DNA of 64,000 nucleotides from JBHGBM01 sp041946965. GTDB lineage: Bacteria > Acidobacteriota > Terriglobia > Bryobacterales > Bryobacteraceae. The notes beneath the pieces were generated by a model. That model had not been told where the DNA came from, searched no databases, and saw nothing but the letters and a program-made list of their open reading frames with translations. This document shows, piece by piece, positions 53,467 to 61,753 of this stretch (positions are counted from its first letter, which is position 1; the number at the start of each line of letters is the position of its first letter). The stretch spans positions 21,413 through 85,412 of the forward strand of contig JBHGBM010000012.1 of NCBI GenBank assembly GCA_041946965.1, given 5' to 3'. The position numbers were made by a program, and so were the translations under genes.

Positions 53467-53550
53467 AGTCAAATACCATTCTCCCGGCAGCAGCCGGTCC
53501 CCGGCAACCATCTTGCCGGGGGCGTGGAAACAAACTTAGGATGGAATGAG

Positions 53551-55752
53551 ATGTCCGATTCCCAAAGGCCGCCGGCCGCCAAGATCGTCGTTGCCACCAC
53601 CGTGGCTCTCGCGTTCATCTCTTTCTGGCGGGCGGCGGCGGTGGTGCTCAGCGATCTGGCCTCTTCGGCCTTTTACGCCGGCGGCATCGCCGAACAGGCC
53701 ATAGGGCCGAGCGCTCCCTGGTTCATCCTCGCCGTGATGCTCTTCAGCTTCGCCGTGCGCTCAGTGTACCTGGAGAGCAGCAGCATGTTCGTGCGCGGCG
53801 GCGTGTATGTAGTGGTGCGGGATTCGATGGGGCCGTTCGTGGCGCGGCTGTCGGTCTCTTCGCTGATTTTCGATTACATCCTCACGGGGCCGATCAGCGT
53901 GGTGAGCGCGGGGCAGTATCTGGGCCGCCTCATCAACGAGATCGGGGAGATCACCCACTCCGCCGTACGCGTCAGCCCGAACCATTTCGCCGCGGTATTC
54001 GGCGTCGCCGTCACCATCTACTTCTGGTGGCAGAACATCAAGGGGATTCACGAATCCAGCGGGAAGGCGCTCAGGATTTTACAGATCACCACGGTGATGG
54101 TGGTGATCTTTCTCATCTGGGCGCCGCTCACGGTTCTGATTGAGGGGCGGACAGCGCTCCCTCCGGCGCCGGCGCCCTCGAATCTCCGCTTCAGCCAGGA
54201 GGCGTTGGGCTGGTTTCGAGGCACCTTCCTACCCAACATCGGTGCGATCGCGCTGGTCATCGCGTTTGGACACTCGCTGCTCTCGATGAGCGGGTTTGAA
54301 ACGCTCGCGCAGGTTTACCGCGAGATCGCCTACCCCAAGCTCACCAACCTGAAACGCACCGGAAACATCGTCTGCATCTACGCCCTCTGCTCGACGGGCA
54401 TTATCACGGTGCTGGCGGGCATGATCATCCCCGCCGGCCAGCGGCACCTCTACGTGGACAATCTGCTCGGCGGGCTCGCCATGCATCTGGCCGGACCGCC
54501 CATGTTGAAGCTGCTGTTCCACACGTTCGTGGTCCTGGTCGGCGTGCTGATCCTTTCCGGCGCGGTGAACACCTCGATGATCGGAGCCAACGGCGTGATG
54601 AACCGCGTGGCGGAGGACGGCGTTCTGCTGGACTGGTTCCGCAAGCCGCACCGGCGCTTCGGAACCACGTTCCGCATCATCAACCTGGTGGCGATCCTTC
54701 AGATTGCGACCATTATTCTCAGCATGGGCGACGTCTACCTCTTGGGCGAGGCGTACGCGTTCGGCGTGGTGTGGAGCTTCTTCCTGAAATCCATGGGCGT
54801 GCTCGTGCTGCGCTACCATCGCAAGGACCAGGAATACAAGTTCCCGCTGAATCTGCATATCGCCGGGAAGGAGATTCCCGTTGGCCTGGGTCTCACCACG
54901 CTGCTGCTGTTCGTGGTCGCGGTAGCGAACCTCTTCTCCAAACAGGTAGCCACCATTTCCGGCGTGGGCTTCACGGCGGTGCTGTTCGCGATCTTTACGA
55001 TCTCGGAGCGCATCAACGCGAAGAAGCTGCGCGAGGGCAAGGCGGGGCTGGAGGAATTCAACCTGGAAATGCGGCCGTCCGTGGATGCCAGGACGCTCCG
55101 CGCACGGCCGGGCTGCATCCTGGTGGCGGTCCGCGACTACAGCCACATGACGCACCTCCACCGCATCCTGCAAAAGACCAACCTGCGGCGCCACGACATT
55201 GTGGTCATGACCGTTCGCCCCCTCATGTCGGGCGAGGGCGAATACAACCTGGCGGAGAACCAGATCTTCGCGGATTACGAACGCGAGCTGTTCACGCGCG
55301 TGGTCTCGATGGCGGAGCGCGAGGGCAAGCCGGTGGAGCTGCTCGTGGTCCCCGGCGTGGATCCTTTCGACGCCATGGTGCAGACGGCCGCGCACCTGCA
55401 AGCCTCCCGGCTGGTGACCGGCGTTTCGCCGCGCATGGATTCGCACGAGCTGGCGCGCCGCATCGGCCTGGCGTGGGAGCGTCTCCCCGAGCCTCGCCAC
55501 GGATTTTCGCTCGAAGTGATCGCGCCCGGGCGCGATTCCGTGTATGTAAACCTCGGCCCGCATCCGCCGCGGCTGTGGCCGGAAGACGTGGACCGCGCCC
55601 ACGAGATCTGGCTGGCCGTCAGCGAGCGCTTCGGTCACAAGCTGCATCATCGCGACGTGGTGGGGGTTGCGCTCCGCCGCCTGGAACGCGACCTGCAAAC
55701 CAATCGAGAGGAGGTGCTCAACGATCTTCAGGGCGAGCTGCGGAAAGACTGA
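53551..55752 (+). CDS. APC-family amino acid permease with cytosolic C-terminal domain
   Basis: 733 residues from ATG 53551; the frame is open far upstream but that part is antisense to the nucleotidyltransferase. Twelve-helix APC core: FISFWRAAAVVLSDLASS near helix 1, GGVYVVVRDSMGP, FGHSLLSMSGFETLAQVYREI and GAVNTSMIGANGVMNRVAED. From about residue 500 a soluble domain of some 230 residues follows (CILVAVRDYSHMTHLHRIL, DIVVMTVRPLMS, LLVVPGVDPFDAMVQTAAHL), resembling universal-stress-protein-like domains at the tail of some permeases. The substrate is unknown. A weak SD precedes the start. Confidence 0.85.
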   Translation: MSDSQRPPAAKIVVATTVALAFISFWRAAAVVLSDLASSAFYAGGIAEQAIGPSAPWFILAVMLFSFAVRSVYLESSSMFVRGGVYVVVRDSMGPFVARLSVSSLIFDYILTGPISVVSAGQYLGRLINEIGEITHSAVRVSPNHFAAVFGVAVTIYFWWQNIKGIHESSGKALRILQITTVMVVIFLIWAPLTVLIEGRTALPPAPAPSNLRFSQEALGWFRGTFLPNIGAIALVIAFGHSLLSMSGFETLAQVYREIAYPKLTNLKRTGNIVCIYALCSTGIITVLAGMIIPAGQRHLYVDNLLGGLAMHLAGPPMLKLLFHTFVVLVGVLILSGAVNTSMIGANGVMNRVAEDGVLLDWFRKPHRRFGTTFRIINLVAILQIATIILSMGDVYLLGEAYAFGVVWSFFLKSMGVLVLRYHRKDQEYKFPLNLHIAGKEIPVGLGLTTLLLFVVAVANLFSKQVATISGVGFTAVLFAIFTISERINAKKLREGKAGLEEFNLEMRPSVDARTLRARPGCILVAVRDYSHMTHLHRILQKTNLRRHDIVVMTVRPLMSGEGEYNLAENQIFADYERELFTRVVSMAEREGKPVELLVVPGVDPFDAMVQTAAHLQASRLVTGVSPRMDSHELARRIGLAWERLPEPRHGFSLEVIAPGRDSVYVNLGPHPPRLWPEDVDRAHEIWLAVSERFGHKLHHRDVVGVALRRLERDLQTNREEVLNDLQGELRKD

Positions 55753-56335
55753 CAATGCACGCCGGCAGGCGAAGCCGCCTGCCCTGCCAGGCTGGATCAC
55801 TCCGCCGAACCTGCTCACGCTCTGGAGGCTGGCGGCAACACCGTTCGTGCTGCGCGCGCTCCTGGCGGGGCGGCGAATGGAAGCCCTGGTATGGTTTGCC
55901 GCCGCGGCCTGTACGGACGGCCTGGACGGCTGCCTCGCGCGGCGGTTCGGCTGGCAGACCGCCGCGGGCGCCTACCTGGATCCGTTTGCGGACAAGATCC
56001 TGCTCTCGGGAGTGTTCATTGGCCTGGCGATGATCGGGGAAACACCCCTGTGGTTCGTCGGCCTGGTTTTCGGCCGCGACCTGCTGATTCTGCTCTTCGT
56101 CGCCTTCGCGCTCGCATTCACATCTGTGAGGAAATTCCCCCCCAGTTTCTGGGGAAAACTGAGCACCCTGCTCCAGGCTTCGGCCGGCACAGTCATGCTG
56201 GCGCGCGCCGCGCTTCCCTCCCCGCCCCTGGAGTGGGCCGCGGCGCCGCTGCTGTGGGCCGCGGCCGCGGGCACGGTTTGGAGCGGGGTGCACTACGGCT
56301 GGAGGGGGTACTGCATACTCCGCCAGCCGCATTGA
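55667..56335 (+). CDS. CDP-alcohol phosphatidyltransferase (PgsA-like), start unresolved
   Basis: The catalytic signature is complete: TDGLDGCLARRFGWQTAAGA then YLDPFADK, matching DxxDGxxARx8Gx3Dx3D. With 4-6 membrane helices this is a phosphatidylglycerophosphate- or cardiolipin-type synthase. Homology begins at ITPPNLLTLWRLAATPF, coded from about 55796, but no ATG, GTG or TTG exists in frame between there and TTG 55667, which would overlap the permease by 86 bp. A hairpin occupies 55764-55783. The real start may be a CTG (55784) or ATC (55796), the 5' end may have been altered by the hairpin, or there is a sequencing error. Confidence 0.75.
   Translation: MRSAAWNATCKPIERRCSTIFRASCGKTDNARRQAKPPALPGWITPPNLLTLWRLAATPFVLRALLAGRRMEALVWFAAAACTDGLDGCLARRFGWQTAAGAYLDPFADKILLSGVFIGLAMIGETPLWFVGLVFGRDLLILLFVAFALAFTSVRKFPPSFWGKLSTLLQASAGTVMLARAALPSPPLEWAAAPLLWAAAAGTVWSGVHYGWRGYCILRQPH
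55764..55783. repeat. REP-like hairpin between permease and pgsA-like gene
   Basis: GGCAGGCG (55764-55771), loop AAGC, CGCCTGCC (55776-55783). It lies 12 bp past the permease stop and directly where the pgsA-like start codon would be expected. Confidence 0.5.
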
Positions 56336-56340
56336 CGGCA

Positions 56341-56940
56341 ATGGCGCGCGGGAGTAGTCTAAGAGTGTCGGGGTTGCAGATGACGCGCTACACGCCCGCG
56401 AGACACTACCTCATCTTCGGAGTCGTGGCGTTCGTGCTGGCGGGCTTCTCCGCCTGGCTTGGGATGGACTGGACCCCGGCGCTGGTCCCCGCCGTTCTCT
56501 TCCTCCTGAGTTCGATCCTGCTGCTTCTGATGGCGTTCCGCCCCGGCATCGAGATCCACGAAGGTTACCTGGCTATCGGGAGGCGCCTGGTTCCGTGGAT
56601 GGACATTCGCCGCCTGGACCGCACCGGCTGGATTTCGCCGCTGATCGTGCGCATCACGCTGTTCGACGATTCCCACATCCACGTCATCTACCCCGGCGAC
56701 CTGGATTCCTGCAACAGCCTGCTGCGCCACCTGCGCCGGCTCTCCCGCGACGCTCTCATCGACGGCATTCCGTACCGGCAGTACTGGGGCGAGGTCCTCG
56801 CGCCCGGGAGCGACCGGAAACAGATCCCTCCGCCACGCTACCGCATCCTGCGCCCGGAGGACGAAGCCGAGGTCGAACGCCTCTATCAGCGCCTGAAGAC
56901 CGTCGGCAAGCTGGATGAGAACACCACGGACGAGAAATAG
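56341..56940 (+). CDS. Membrane protein with PH-like domain
   Basis: 199 residues from ATG 56341 (or 186 from ATG 56380, MTRYTPARHY). Two adjacent helices (YLIFGVVAFVLAGFSAWLG and PAVLFLLSSILLLLMAF) precede a beta-rich domain, GIEIHEGYLAIGRRLVPWMDIRRLDRTG, typical of bacterial PH-like (YdbS/YdbT-style) membrane proteins. The charged C-terminus has no known motif. The function is unknown. It is packed between the pgsA-like gene (5 bp) and ydcF-like gene (3 bp), so it is likely part of one envelope operon. Confidence 0.6.
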   Translation: MARGSSLRVSGLQMTRYTPARHYLIFGVVAFVLAGFSAWLGMDWTPALVPAVLFLLSSILLLLMAFRPGIEIHEGYLAIGRRLVPWMDIRRLDRTGWISPLIVRITLFDDSHIHVIYPGDLDSCNSLLRHLRRLSRDALIDGIPYRQYWGEVLAPGSDRKQIPPPRYRILRPEDEAEVERLYQRLKTVGKLDENTTDEK

Positions 56941-56943
56941 TCC

Positions 56944-57534
56944 GTGCGCCGGTCCCGATTCGCTTTCCTTTTCCTGCTCGCGGCGATAGCCGCGACGGCC
57001 GCCCTATGGCCGTGGTGGATGCGTGCGATGGGGCGCGCCCTGGTGGTTTCGGAAGCTCCCGTCGCCGCCGATGCGGCCCTGGTGCTGGCGGGGGATTTCT
57101 GGGGCAACCGGATTGTGAAGGCCGGCGAGTTGGTTCGCCAGGGCTACGTGCCCAAGGTGCTGGTGAGCGGCCCTGAAGGCATGTACGGAACCCACGAGTG
57201 CGACCTGGCCATCGCCTACGCGGCCGGGCAGGGCCTGCCGCAAACGTGGTTCGTGCGAATGCCCAACACCGCGCTGTCCACGGAGGAGGAGGCCGAGCAG
57301 GTCGTGCCGGTCATGCGGAAAATGGGCGTGCGCCGGCTGCTGCTGGTCACCAGCGACTATCACACCGCCCGCTCCGCGCGCGTGTTCCGCCGCGCGGCGC
57401 CGGATTTCGAGCTGCACGTGGTGGCGGCGCCCGACCGGTACTTTCACGCCGATACCTGGTGGCGGACGCGCCAATCGCGCAAGATCGTGGCGCTCGAGTG
57501 GCTCAAGACTTTTGCGAATTGGGCGGGCCTGTAG
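56944..57534 (+). CDS. YdcF/ElyC family protein (DUF218)
   Basis: 196 residues; GTG 56944, with an N-terminal helix (FAFLFLLAAIAATAALWPWW) anchoring a periplasmic DUF218 domain: ADAALVLAGDFWGNRIVKAGEL, YVPKVLVSGPEGMYG, STEEEAEQVVPVMRKMG, LLLVTSDYHTARSARVF. The family includes ElyC and SanA, linked to envelope polysaccharide and undecaprenyl-carrier use. It is 3 bp from both neighbours in the operon. The exact role is open. Confidence 0.82.
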   Translation: MRRSRFAFLFLLAAIAATAALWPWWMRAMGRALVVSEAPVAADAALVLAGDFWGNRIVKAGELVRQGYVPKVLVSGPEGMYGTHECDLAIAYAAGQGLPQTWFVRMPNTALSTEEEAEQVVPVMRKMGVRRLLLVTSDYHTARSARVFRRAAPDFELHVVAAPDRYFHADTWWRTRQSRKIVALEWLKTFANWAGL

Positions 57535-57537
57535 CGC

Positions 57538-59277
57538 ATGTGGAAGACCCTGGCGACCGTTCGGCCTTACCTCTGGCGCCATCGCGGCAAGCTCGCGCTG
57601 GGCATGGGCGCGCTGGCGCTCAAGGACCTGACCGCCGCCGCCCTGCCGCTCATGATCAAGGGCGCGGTTGACGCGCTCACCGCCTCCGGCGGTTCCGGCG
57701 TGTTCGTGCGCTACGCGCTGCTGCTGGTGGGCCTCTCCCTGGTGAAGGGCGTGTTCCAGTTCTGGATGCGCGTGATCCTCATCGGAGCGTCGCGCGATAT
57801 CGAGTACGAGCTGCGTAACGATCTTTTCGCCAGGCTGGTGACGCTGGCCCCCGATTACTACGGGCGCGTGCGCACGGGCGACATCATGGCGCGCGCCACC
57901 AACGACCTGAACAGCGTTCGCATGATGCTCGGCCCGGGCATCATGTACTGGACCGAAACCAGCCTGACGTTCCTGCTGGCCATCGTCATCATGGTGACGG
58001 TGGACTGGCGGCTGGCAGTTCTCGCGCTCCTGCCCGCGCCGCTGGTGAGTCTTTCGGTCATGATCTTCGGCCGGAAGATTCACGACCGCTTCGAGCGCAT
58101 CCAGGCCATGTTCTCCGACATCAGCAGCCGCGTGCAGGAGAACCTTTCGGGCGTCCGCATGATCCGCGCCTTCGTACAGGAGCAGGCGGAGATGGAACGC
58201 TTCGAGCGGCTGAACCGCGATTACATCGCCCAGAACATCCGCCTGGTGCGGCTCTCCGGCCTTTTCCAGCCGCTGCTGGAAGCGCTCATCGGCGTTACCT
58301 TTCTGGTGGTGCTGTGGGCCGGGGGCTACCAGGTTTTGCAGGGCCGCATCACGCTGGGCAGCTTCGTCATGTTCAACACCTACATGGGCATGCTGGTGTG
58401 GCCCATGATCGCGCTGGGCTGGGTGGTGAACCTGATGCAGCGCGGCGCCGCGTCGTTGGGACGCATCAACCAGATCCTGCACGAACGGCCCACCATCGCG
58501 GCGCCGCCCGCGCCTGTACCGCTCAACGGCGTCCGCGGCGAAATCGAATTCCGCGGGGTCTCCATGCGATACCCCGCCGTGTGCGCGCTCGACGGCATTG
58601 ATCTGCGCATCGAGGCCGGCTCCACAGTGGCCGTGGTGGGCCATACCGGCTCGGGCAAGAGCACGCTGGTGAGCCTGGCGCCCCGCCTCATGGACCCGAC
58701 CGCCGGCGCGGTGCTGCTGGACGGCGTGGACCTGCGCGATCTGGACCCCGCCGAGTTGCGCCGCCACATTGGTTTCGTGCCGCAGGAAACCTTCCTCTTC
58801 AGCGCCTCCATCGCGGACAACATCGCCTGGGGCGTGGAGAACGCCACCGAAGAGCAGATCCGGCGCGCCGCGGAGCTGGCCGGCCTGGCGGGCGACATCG
58901 ACGCCTTCCCCAACGGCTACCGGACCATGGTGGGGGAGCGCGGCATCACGCTCTCCGGAGGGCAGAAGCAGCGCACCGCCATCGCCCGCGCGCTGGTGCG
59001 GGACCCGCGCATCCTGATCCTCGACGACGCGCTTTCGAGCGTGGACACCCTTACCGAGGAGCGCATTCTGAACGGGCTCGCCGAAGTGATGCGCGGCCGC
59101 ACCGTGATCCTCATTTCACACCGCGTCTCCACCGTGCGGCAGGCCGGCCGCATCGTGGTGCTCGAACAAGGCCGCATCGTGGAGCAGGGCACGCACGCCG
59201 AACTGATCGCGGCCGGCGGCTACTACGCCGATCTTTCACAGAAGCAACTGCTCGAAGAGGAGCTCGAGCAGGCGTAA
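57538..59277 (+). CDS. ABC exporter, fused permease-ATPase (MsbA-like)
   Basis: 579 residues: six membrane helices (ABC transporter type-1 fold, about 1-310, with the coupling region DIMARATNDLNSVRMMLGPG), then one ATPase domain with Walker A GHTGSGKST, Q-loop VPQETFLFSASI, signature LSGGQKQR, Walker B ILILDDALSSVD and switch His in ILISHRVST. It should work as a homodimer exporting lipid, glycan precursor or drug. Being between a YdcF-like gene and a Mut7-C gene in an envelope-related run favours lipid or glycolipid export. Confidence 0.9.
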   Translation: MWKTLATVRPYLWRHRGKLALGMGALALKDLTAAALPLMIKGAVDALTASGGSGVFVRYALLLVGLSLVKGVFQFWMRVILIGASRDIEYELRNDLFARLVTLAPDYYGRVRTGDIMARATNDLNSVRMMLGPGIMYWTETSLTFLLAIVIMVTVDWRLAVLALLPAPLVSLSVMIFGRKIHDRFERIQAMFSDISSRVQENLSGVRMIRAFVQEQAEMERFERLNRDYIAQNIRLVRLSGLFQPLLEALIGVTFLVVLWAGGYQVLQGRITLGSFVMFNTYMGMLVWPMIALGWVVNLMQRGAASLGRINQILHERPTIAAPPAPVPLNGVRGEIEFRGVSMRYPAVCALDGIDLRIEAGSTVAVVGHTGSGKSTLVSLAPRLMDPTAGAVLLDGVDLRDLDPAELRRHIGFVPQETFLFSASIADNIAWGVENATEEQIRRAAELAGLAGDIDAFPNGYRTMVGERGITLSGGQKQRTAIARALVRDPRILILDDALSSVDTLTEERILNGLAEVMRGRTVILISHRVSTVRQAGRIVVLEQGRIVEQGTHAELIAAGGYYADLSQKQLLEEELEQA

Positions 59278-59285
59278 CCCGGGCG

Positions 59286-60011
59286 ATGCCGCAGGCTGTT
59301 TTTCGCTTCTATGCCGAGCTGAACGCCTTCCTGCCGCCCGAGCGCCGCGCCAGGCCCTTCGAGCACGCCTTCCTCGACGCCGCGCCGGTCAAGGACATGA
59401 TCGAGTCCTTCGGCGTGCCGCACACCGAGGTGGATCTCATTCTGGCCAACGGCGAATCGGTGGACTTCGCTTACGTGGTGCGCGACGGCGACCGGATCAG
59501 CGTCTACCCGATGTTCGAGACGCTCGACATAACCCCGGAACTCAAGGTCCGCCCGGTCCCGCTGCGCAACCCGCGTTTCGTGCTCGACACGCACCTGGGG
59601 ACGCTGGCGCGCTACCTGCGCATGATGGGCTTCGACGCGCTGTACTCGACCGAAGCCGGCGATGCCGAGCTGGCGCGCCTCTCACGCGACGAGCGCCGCA
59701 TCCTGCTGACGCGGGATGTGGGGCTGCTGAAGCGCGCCATGGTGACGCACGGCTATTTCGTGCGCGAAACCGCGCCGCGCAGGCAACTGGCGGAGGTGGT
59801 GAGCCGGTGCAACCTGGAGCGCGTCGCACGCCCCTTTACCCGCTGCATGGTGTGCAACGGGGTGCTGGAACCGGCCGCTCTAGAGCAGGTTGCGGGCCGC
59901 GTCCCGCCGCGCGCGCTGGAACTGTACGATGAATTCCTCGCCTGCCCCGGCTGCGGGCGGGTGTACTGGAAAGGCGGCCATTACCGCCGCATGCTGGGAC
60001 TGTTGCGGTAA
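59286..60011 (+). CDS. Mut7-C RNase-like protein with N-terminal ubiquitin-like domain
   Basis: 241 residues in two domains. The first ~80 residues are the Mut7-C-associated ubiquitin/MoaD-like fold (AVFRFYAELNAFLPPE, VDLILANGESVDFAYVVRDGD). The rest is a PIN-like nuclease fold, FVLDTHLGTLARYLRMMGFD (Asp), RILLTRDVGLLKR (Asp), with a C-terminal zinc ribbon CMVCNG...CPGCGRVYWKG. The family is predicted to cleave RNA but is scarcely studied. It follows the ABC exporter by 8 bp. Confidence 0.85.
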   Translation: MPQAVFRFYAELNAFLPPERRARPFEHAFLDAAPVKDMIESFGVPHTEVDLILANGESVDFAYVVRDGDRISVYPMFETLDITPELKVRPVPLRNPRFVLDTHLGTLARYLRMMGFDALYSTEAGDAELARLSRDERRILLTRDVGLLKRAMVTHGYFVRETAPRRQLAEVVSRCNLERVARPFTRCMVCNGVLEPAALEQVAGRVPPRALELYDEFLACPGCGRVYWKGGHYRRMLGLLR

Positions 60012-60012
60012 C

Positions 60013-60198
60013 TTACCTGTGCCCGAAGTACATCAGCCAGCCAATGCCGAACAGCGCCACGATGAAGCACACAAAGACATATACGCCGTAGTTCAGGCGC
60101 TCGCGGTCGGTCTTCTTCGTGACTACGCCCAGCACGATGGAACTGAACAGCGCGAACAGAAACGCGGCTTCGAAGTGAGAGACGGTCATGGTCGGCAT
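60013..60198 (-). CDS. Small two-helix membrane protein
   Basis: 61 residues. Two hydrophobic helices (FEAAFLFALFSSIVLGVV and VYVFVCFIVALFGIGWLMYFG) flank a charged loop KKTDRERLNYG. Its ATG (60196-60198) overlaps the preceding stop by one base (TGATG), showing translational coupling to the larger membrane protein. I do not recognise a family. An inner ATG gives 58 residues. Confidence 0.6.
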   Translation of the reverse strand: MPTMTVSHFEAAFLFALFSSIVLGVVTKKTDRERLNYGVYVFVCFIVALFGIGWLMYFGHR

Positions 60199-60617
60199 CA
60201 GCTTTTCCTCCCCGCCGCGATTTCGAAGGCGTCCACCATCGCCAGGATGTTGAGCAGCCCGGCGGTGACCAGGAACTTTGTCCCATAGTCGTGTACGTGA
60301 CCGGCTACGTCAGGCTGGTTGTATCCGAGCCACACCGAAAGCAGGTAAAGGATGCCGGTGAAGATGTCCCCGATGAAGCCGCCCACGTTGATCAGCGTGG
60401 TCAGCAGGTCGCCGGTCTGAGGCTCGAACATGGCGCCGCGCATCATCAGACCGCAAACGAACATGCCGGTCACGGAGAACATGATGAGCCCGCCGCGGCC
60501 GTGGCGTTTCAGAAGGAAATGGCCGCCTCCGGGGACCAGCCACCCGAGCGCCACCGCCGGCAGCCACACGTTCGGCGGCGGCATAGGCGGCTTGGGCGCC
60601 TTGCTCTGCTTTGCCAT
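60198..60617 (-). CDS. Membrane protein, possibly DUF6677 family
   Basis: 139 residues: a Lys/Pro-rich N-terminus (MAKQSKAPKPPMPPPN), then four hydrophobic segments including LGWLVPGGGHFLLKRHGRGG, a TM2-like turn, and GGFIGDIFTGILYLLSVWLG. The layout resembles the DUF6677 proteins annotated in Acidobacteria; that match is from memory. TAAACT lies 9 nt before ATG 60615-60617 with no SD. It is coupled to the 61-residue gene. Confidence 0.6.
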   Translation of the reverse strand: MAKQSKAPKPPMPPPNVWLPAVALGWLVPGGGHFLLKRHGRGGLIMFSVTGMFVCGLMMRGAMFEPQTGDLLTTLINVGGFIGDIFTGILYLLSVWLGYNQPDVAGHVHDYGTKFLVTAGLLNILAMVDAFEIAAGRKS

Positions 60618-60637
60618 ACTGTATTGAGTTTAGCAGC

Positions 60638-61282
60638 TTACGGGCGTCTGCCGGGGTCCAGGATGCTGCCCCACACCACCTGGTACGCCTCCACGTCGCC
60701 CTCGAAGTTGCGCGATCCGCGCACGAACACGCGAGTATTCGGCTTGAGCGTGGCCGCCGCCACCTGTACGCCGTCCTGCAAATACCTCGTATCGTCGCGC
60801 AGCATGATGGACTGGTCGCCCTGGGCGCGCGTCCGCAGCACCATGCGGCCGCGGTCCACTAGCCGCACCAGGCCGGAAAAGGTGAGATTGCCCTTGGGCG
60901 CAATTTCATCCATCCAACCCCGGCTGATCCGCGTCCGGTAAGACCTGGAGGCAGCCCGCCGCGTGTCGCTTGCGAGCACGTGCACGGTTCGCGCGTAGCG
61001 CACCATGGATTCCGGCACGCCTTCCGAGACGATTTCCAACTGATCGCCCTTTTCGAGTTTCAGGGCGCTGATACGGGCCTTCTCGCGCTCGAAATATGTC
61101 TTCGCGTCGAAGCTGAAGCGGAAGACGGCGTTTTCCGCCGTGCGGACGCTCAGCTCGCCGCCTGCGCCCTTGAGGTCGCACTCGATCATCTCACCGCGGG
61201 TTACCGCCCCCGGGCGCGCTCCCTGCCCCCACCCCATCAGGGCCACCCCTGCCAGCATCGCCGCGGATCGCGCTGCGTGCAT
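60638..61282 (-). CDS. Secreted hypothetical protein with DUF5666-like end
   Basis: 214 residues with an N-terminal signal (MLAGVALMGWGQGA). The middle is beta-rich (GGELSVRTAENAVFRFSF), and the C-terminal part, SIMLRDDTRYLQDGVQVAAATLKPNTRVFVRGSR, has the pattern of DUF5666-type OB-like repeats. No catalytic site is seen. TAGGGT (plus 61289-61294) ends exactly 6 nt before ATG 61280-61282, another leaderless-type start. Confidence 0.55.
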   Translation of the reverse strand: MHAARSAAMLAGVALMGWGQGARPGAVTRGEMIECDLKGAGGELSVRTAENAVFRFSFDAKTYFEREKARISALKLEKGDQLEIVSEGVPESMVRYARTVHVLASDTRRAASRSYRTRISRGWMDEIAPKGNLTFSGLVRLVDRGRMVLRTRAQGDQSIMLRDDTRYLQDGVQVAAATLKPNTRVFVRGSRNFEGDVEAYQVVWGSILDPGRRP

Positions 61283-61297
61283 ACTTCCACCCTACCA

Positions 61298-61753
61298 TTA
61301 CCGGCGGCGCCCGCCGACGAACACCTGCGTAAACCAGTACGAACGGCCGCGGGCCGCCACGCCAACCCCGGTGCGCGCAAATACGGGATGGAGCACGTTG
61401 CGGCGGTGGGCGGGGCTGCTCATCCAGCTCTGGACGGCGGAACGGACCGGATCGGGCATACCCTGCTCCTGGTACAGGTTTTCGCCCCACACGCTCCAGT
61501 GCAACCCGGCCGCACGGAGCCGCTGCCGCGCGTCGCCGAGTTGCGGGTCGGTATGGGAGAAAAAGTTCAGATCGCGCATGCGGCCGCTGTGGGCGCGGGC
61601 CGCTTCCGCCACGGCTTCATCCCAGGCGAGCGCCTTAAGCCTGCGCCGTGCGCGCTCGCGGTTCACGGCCTCGAAGATGGCGCGTTCCAACCCGGCCGCG
61701 CCGCCGGCGGGAACCAGGGCGAAAAGCAACATCCGCCTGGAGATCGCGCTCAC
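61298..61753 (-). CDS. CAP/SCP domain protein, exported
   Basis: 151 residues from GTG 61751-61753, which overlaps the upstream stop (GTGA). A short signal sequence (SRRMLLFALVPAGGAAG) is followed by a CAP fold: FEAVNRERARRRLKALAWDE, AHSGRM, FFSHTDP (metal His), VWGENLYQE (Glu) and WMSSPAHRRNVLHPVFARTG (His). CAP proteins act outside the cell, often in binding lipid or as secreted factors; bacterial members are little understood. It is coupled to the amidohydrolase gene. Confidence 0.85.
   Translation of the reverse strand: MSAISRRMLLFALVPAGGAAGLERAIFEAVNRERARRRLKALAWDEAVAEAARAHSGRMRDLNFFSHTDPQLGDARQRLRAAGLHWSVWGENLYQEQGMPDPVRSAVQSWMSSPAHRRNVLHPVFARTGVGVAARGRSYWFTQVFVGGRRR

Noticed and set aside
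52597..53550. Open frame extending the amino-acid permease upstream by 318 codons
   Set aside because: Antisense to the CCA/poly(A) polymerase gene; transmembrane homology starts right after ATG 53551.
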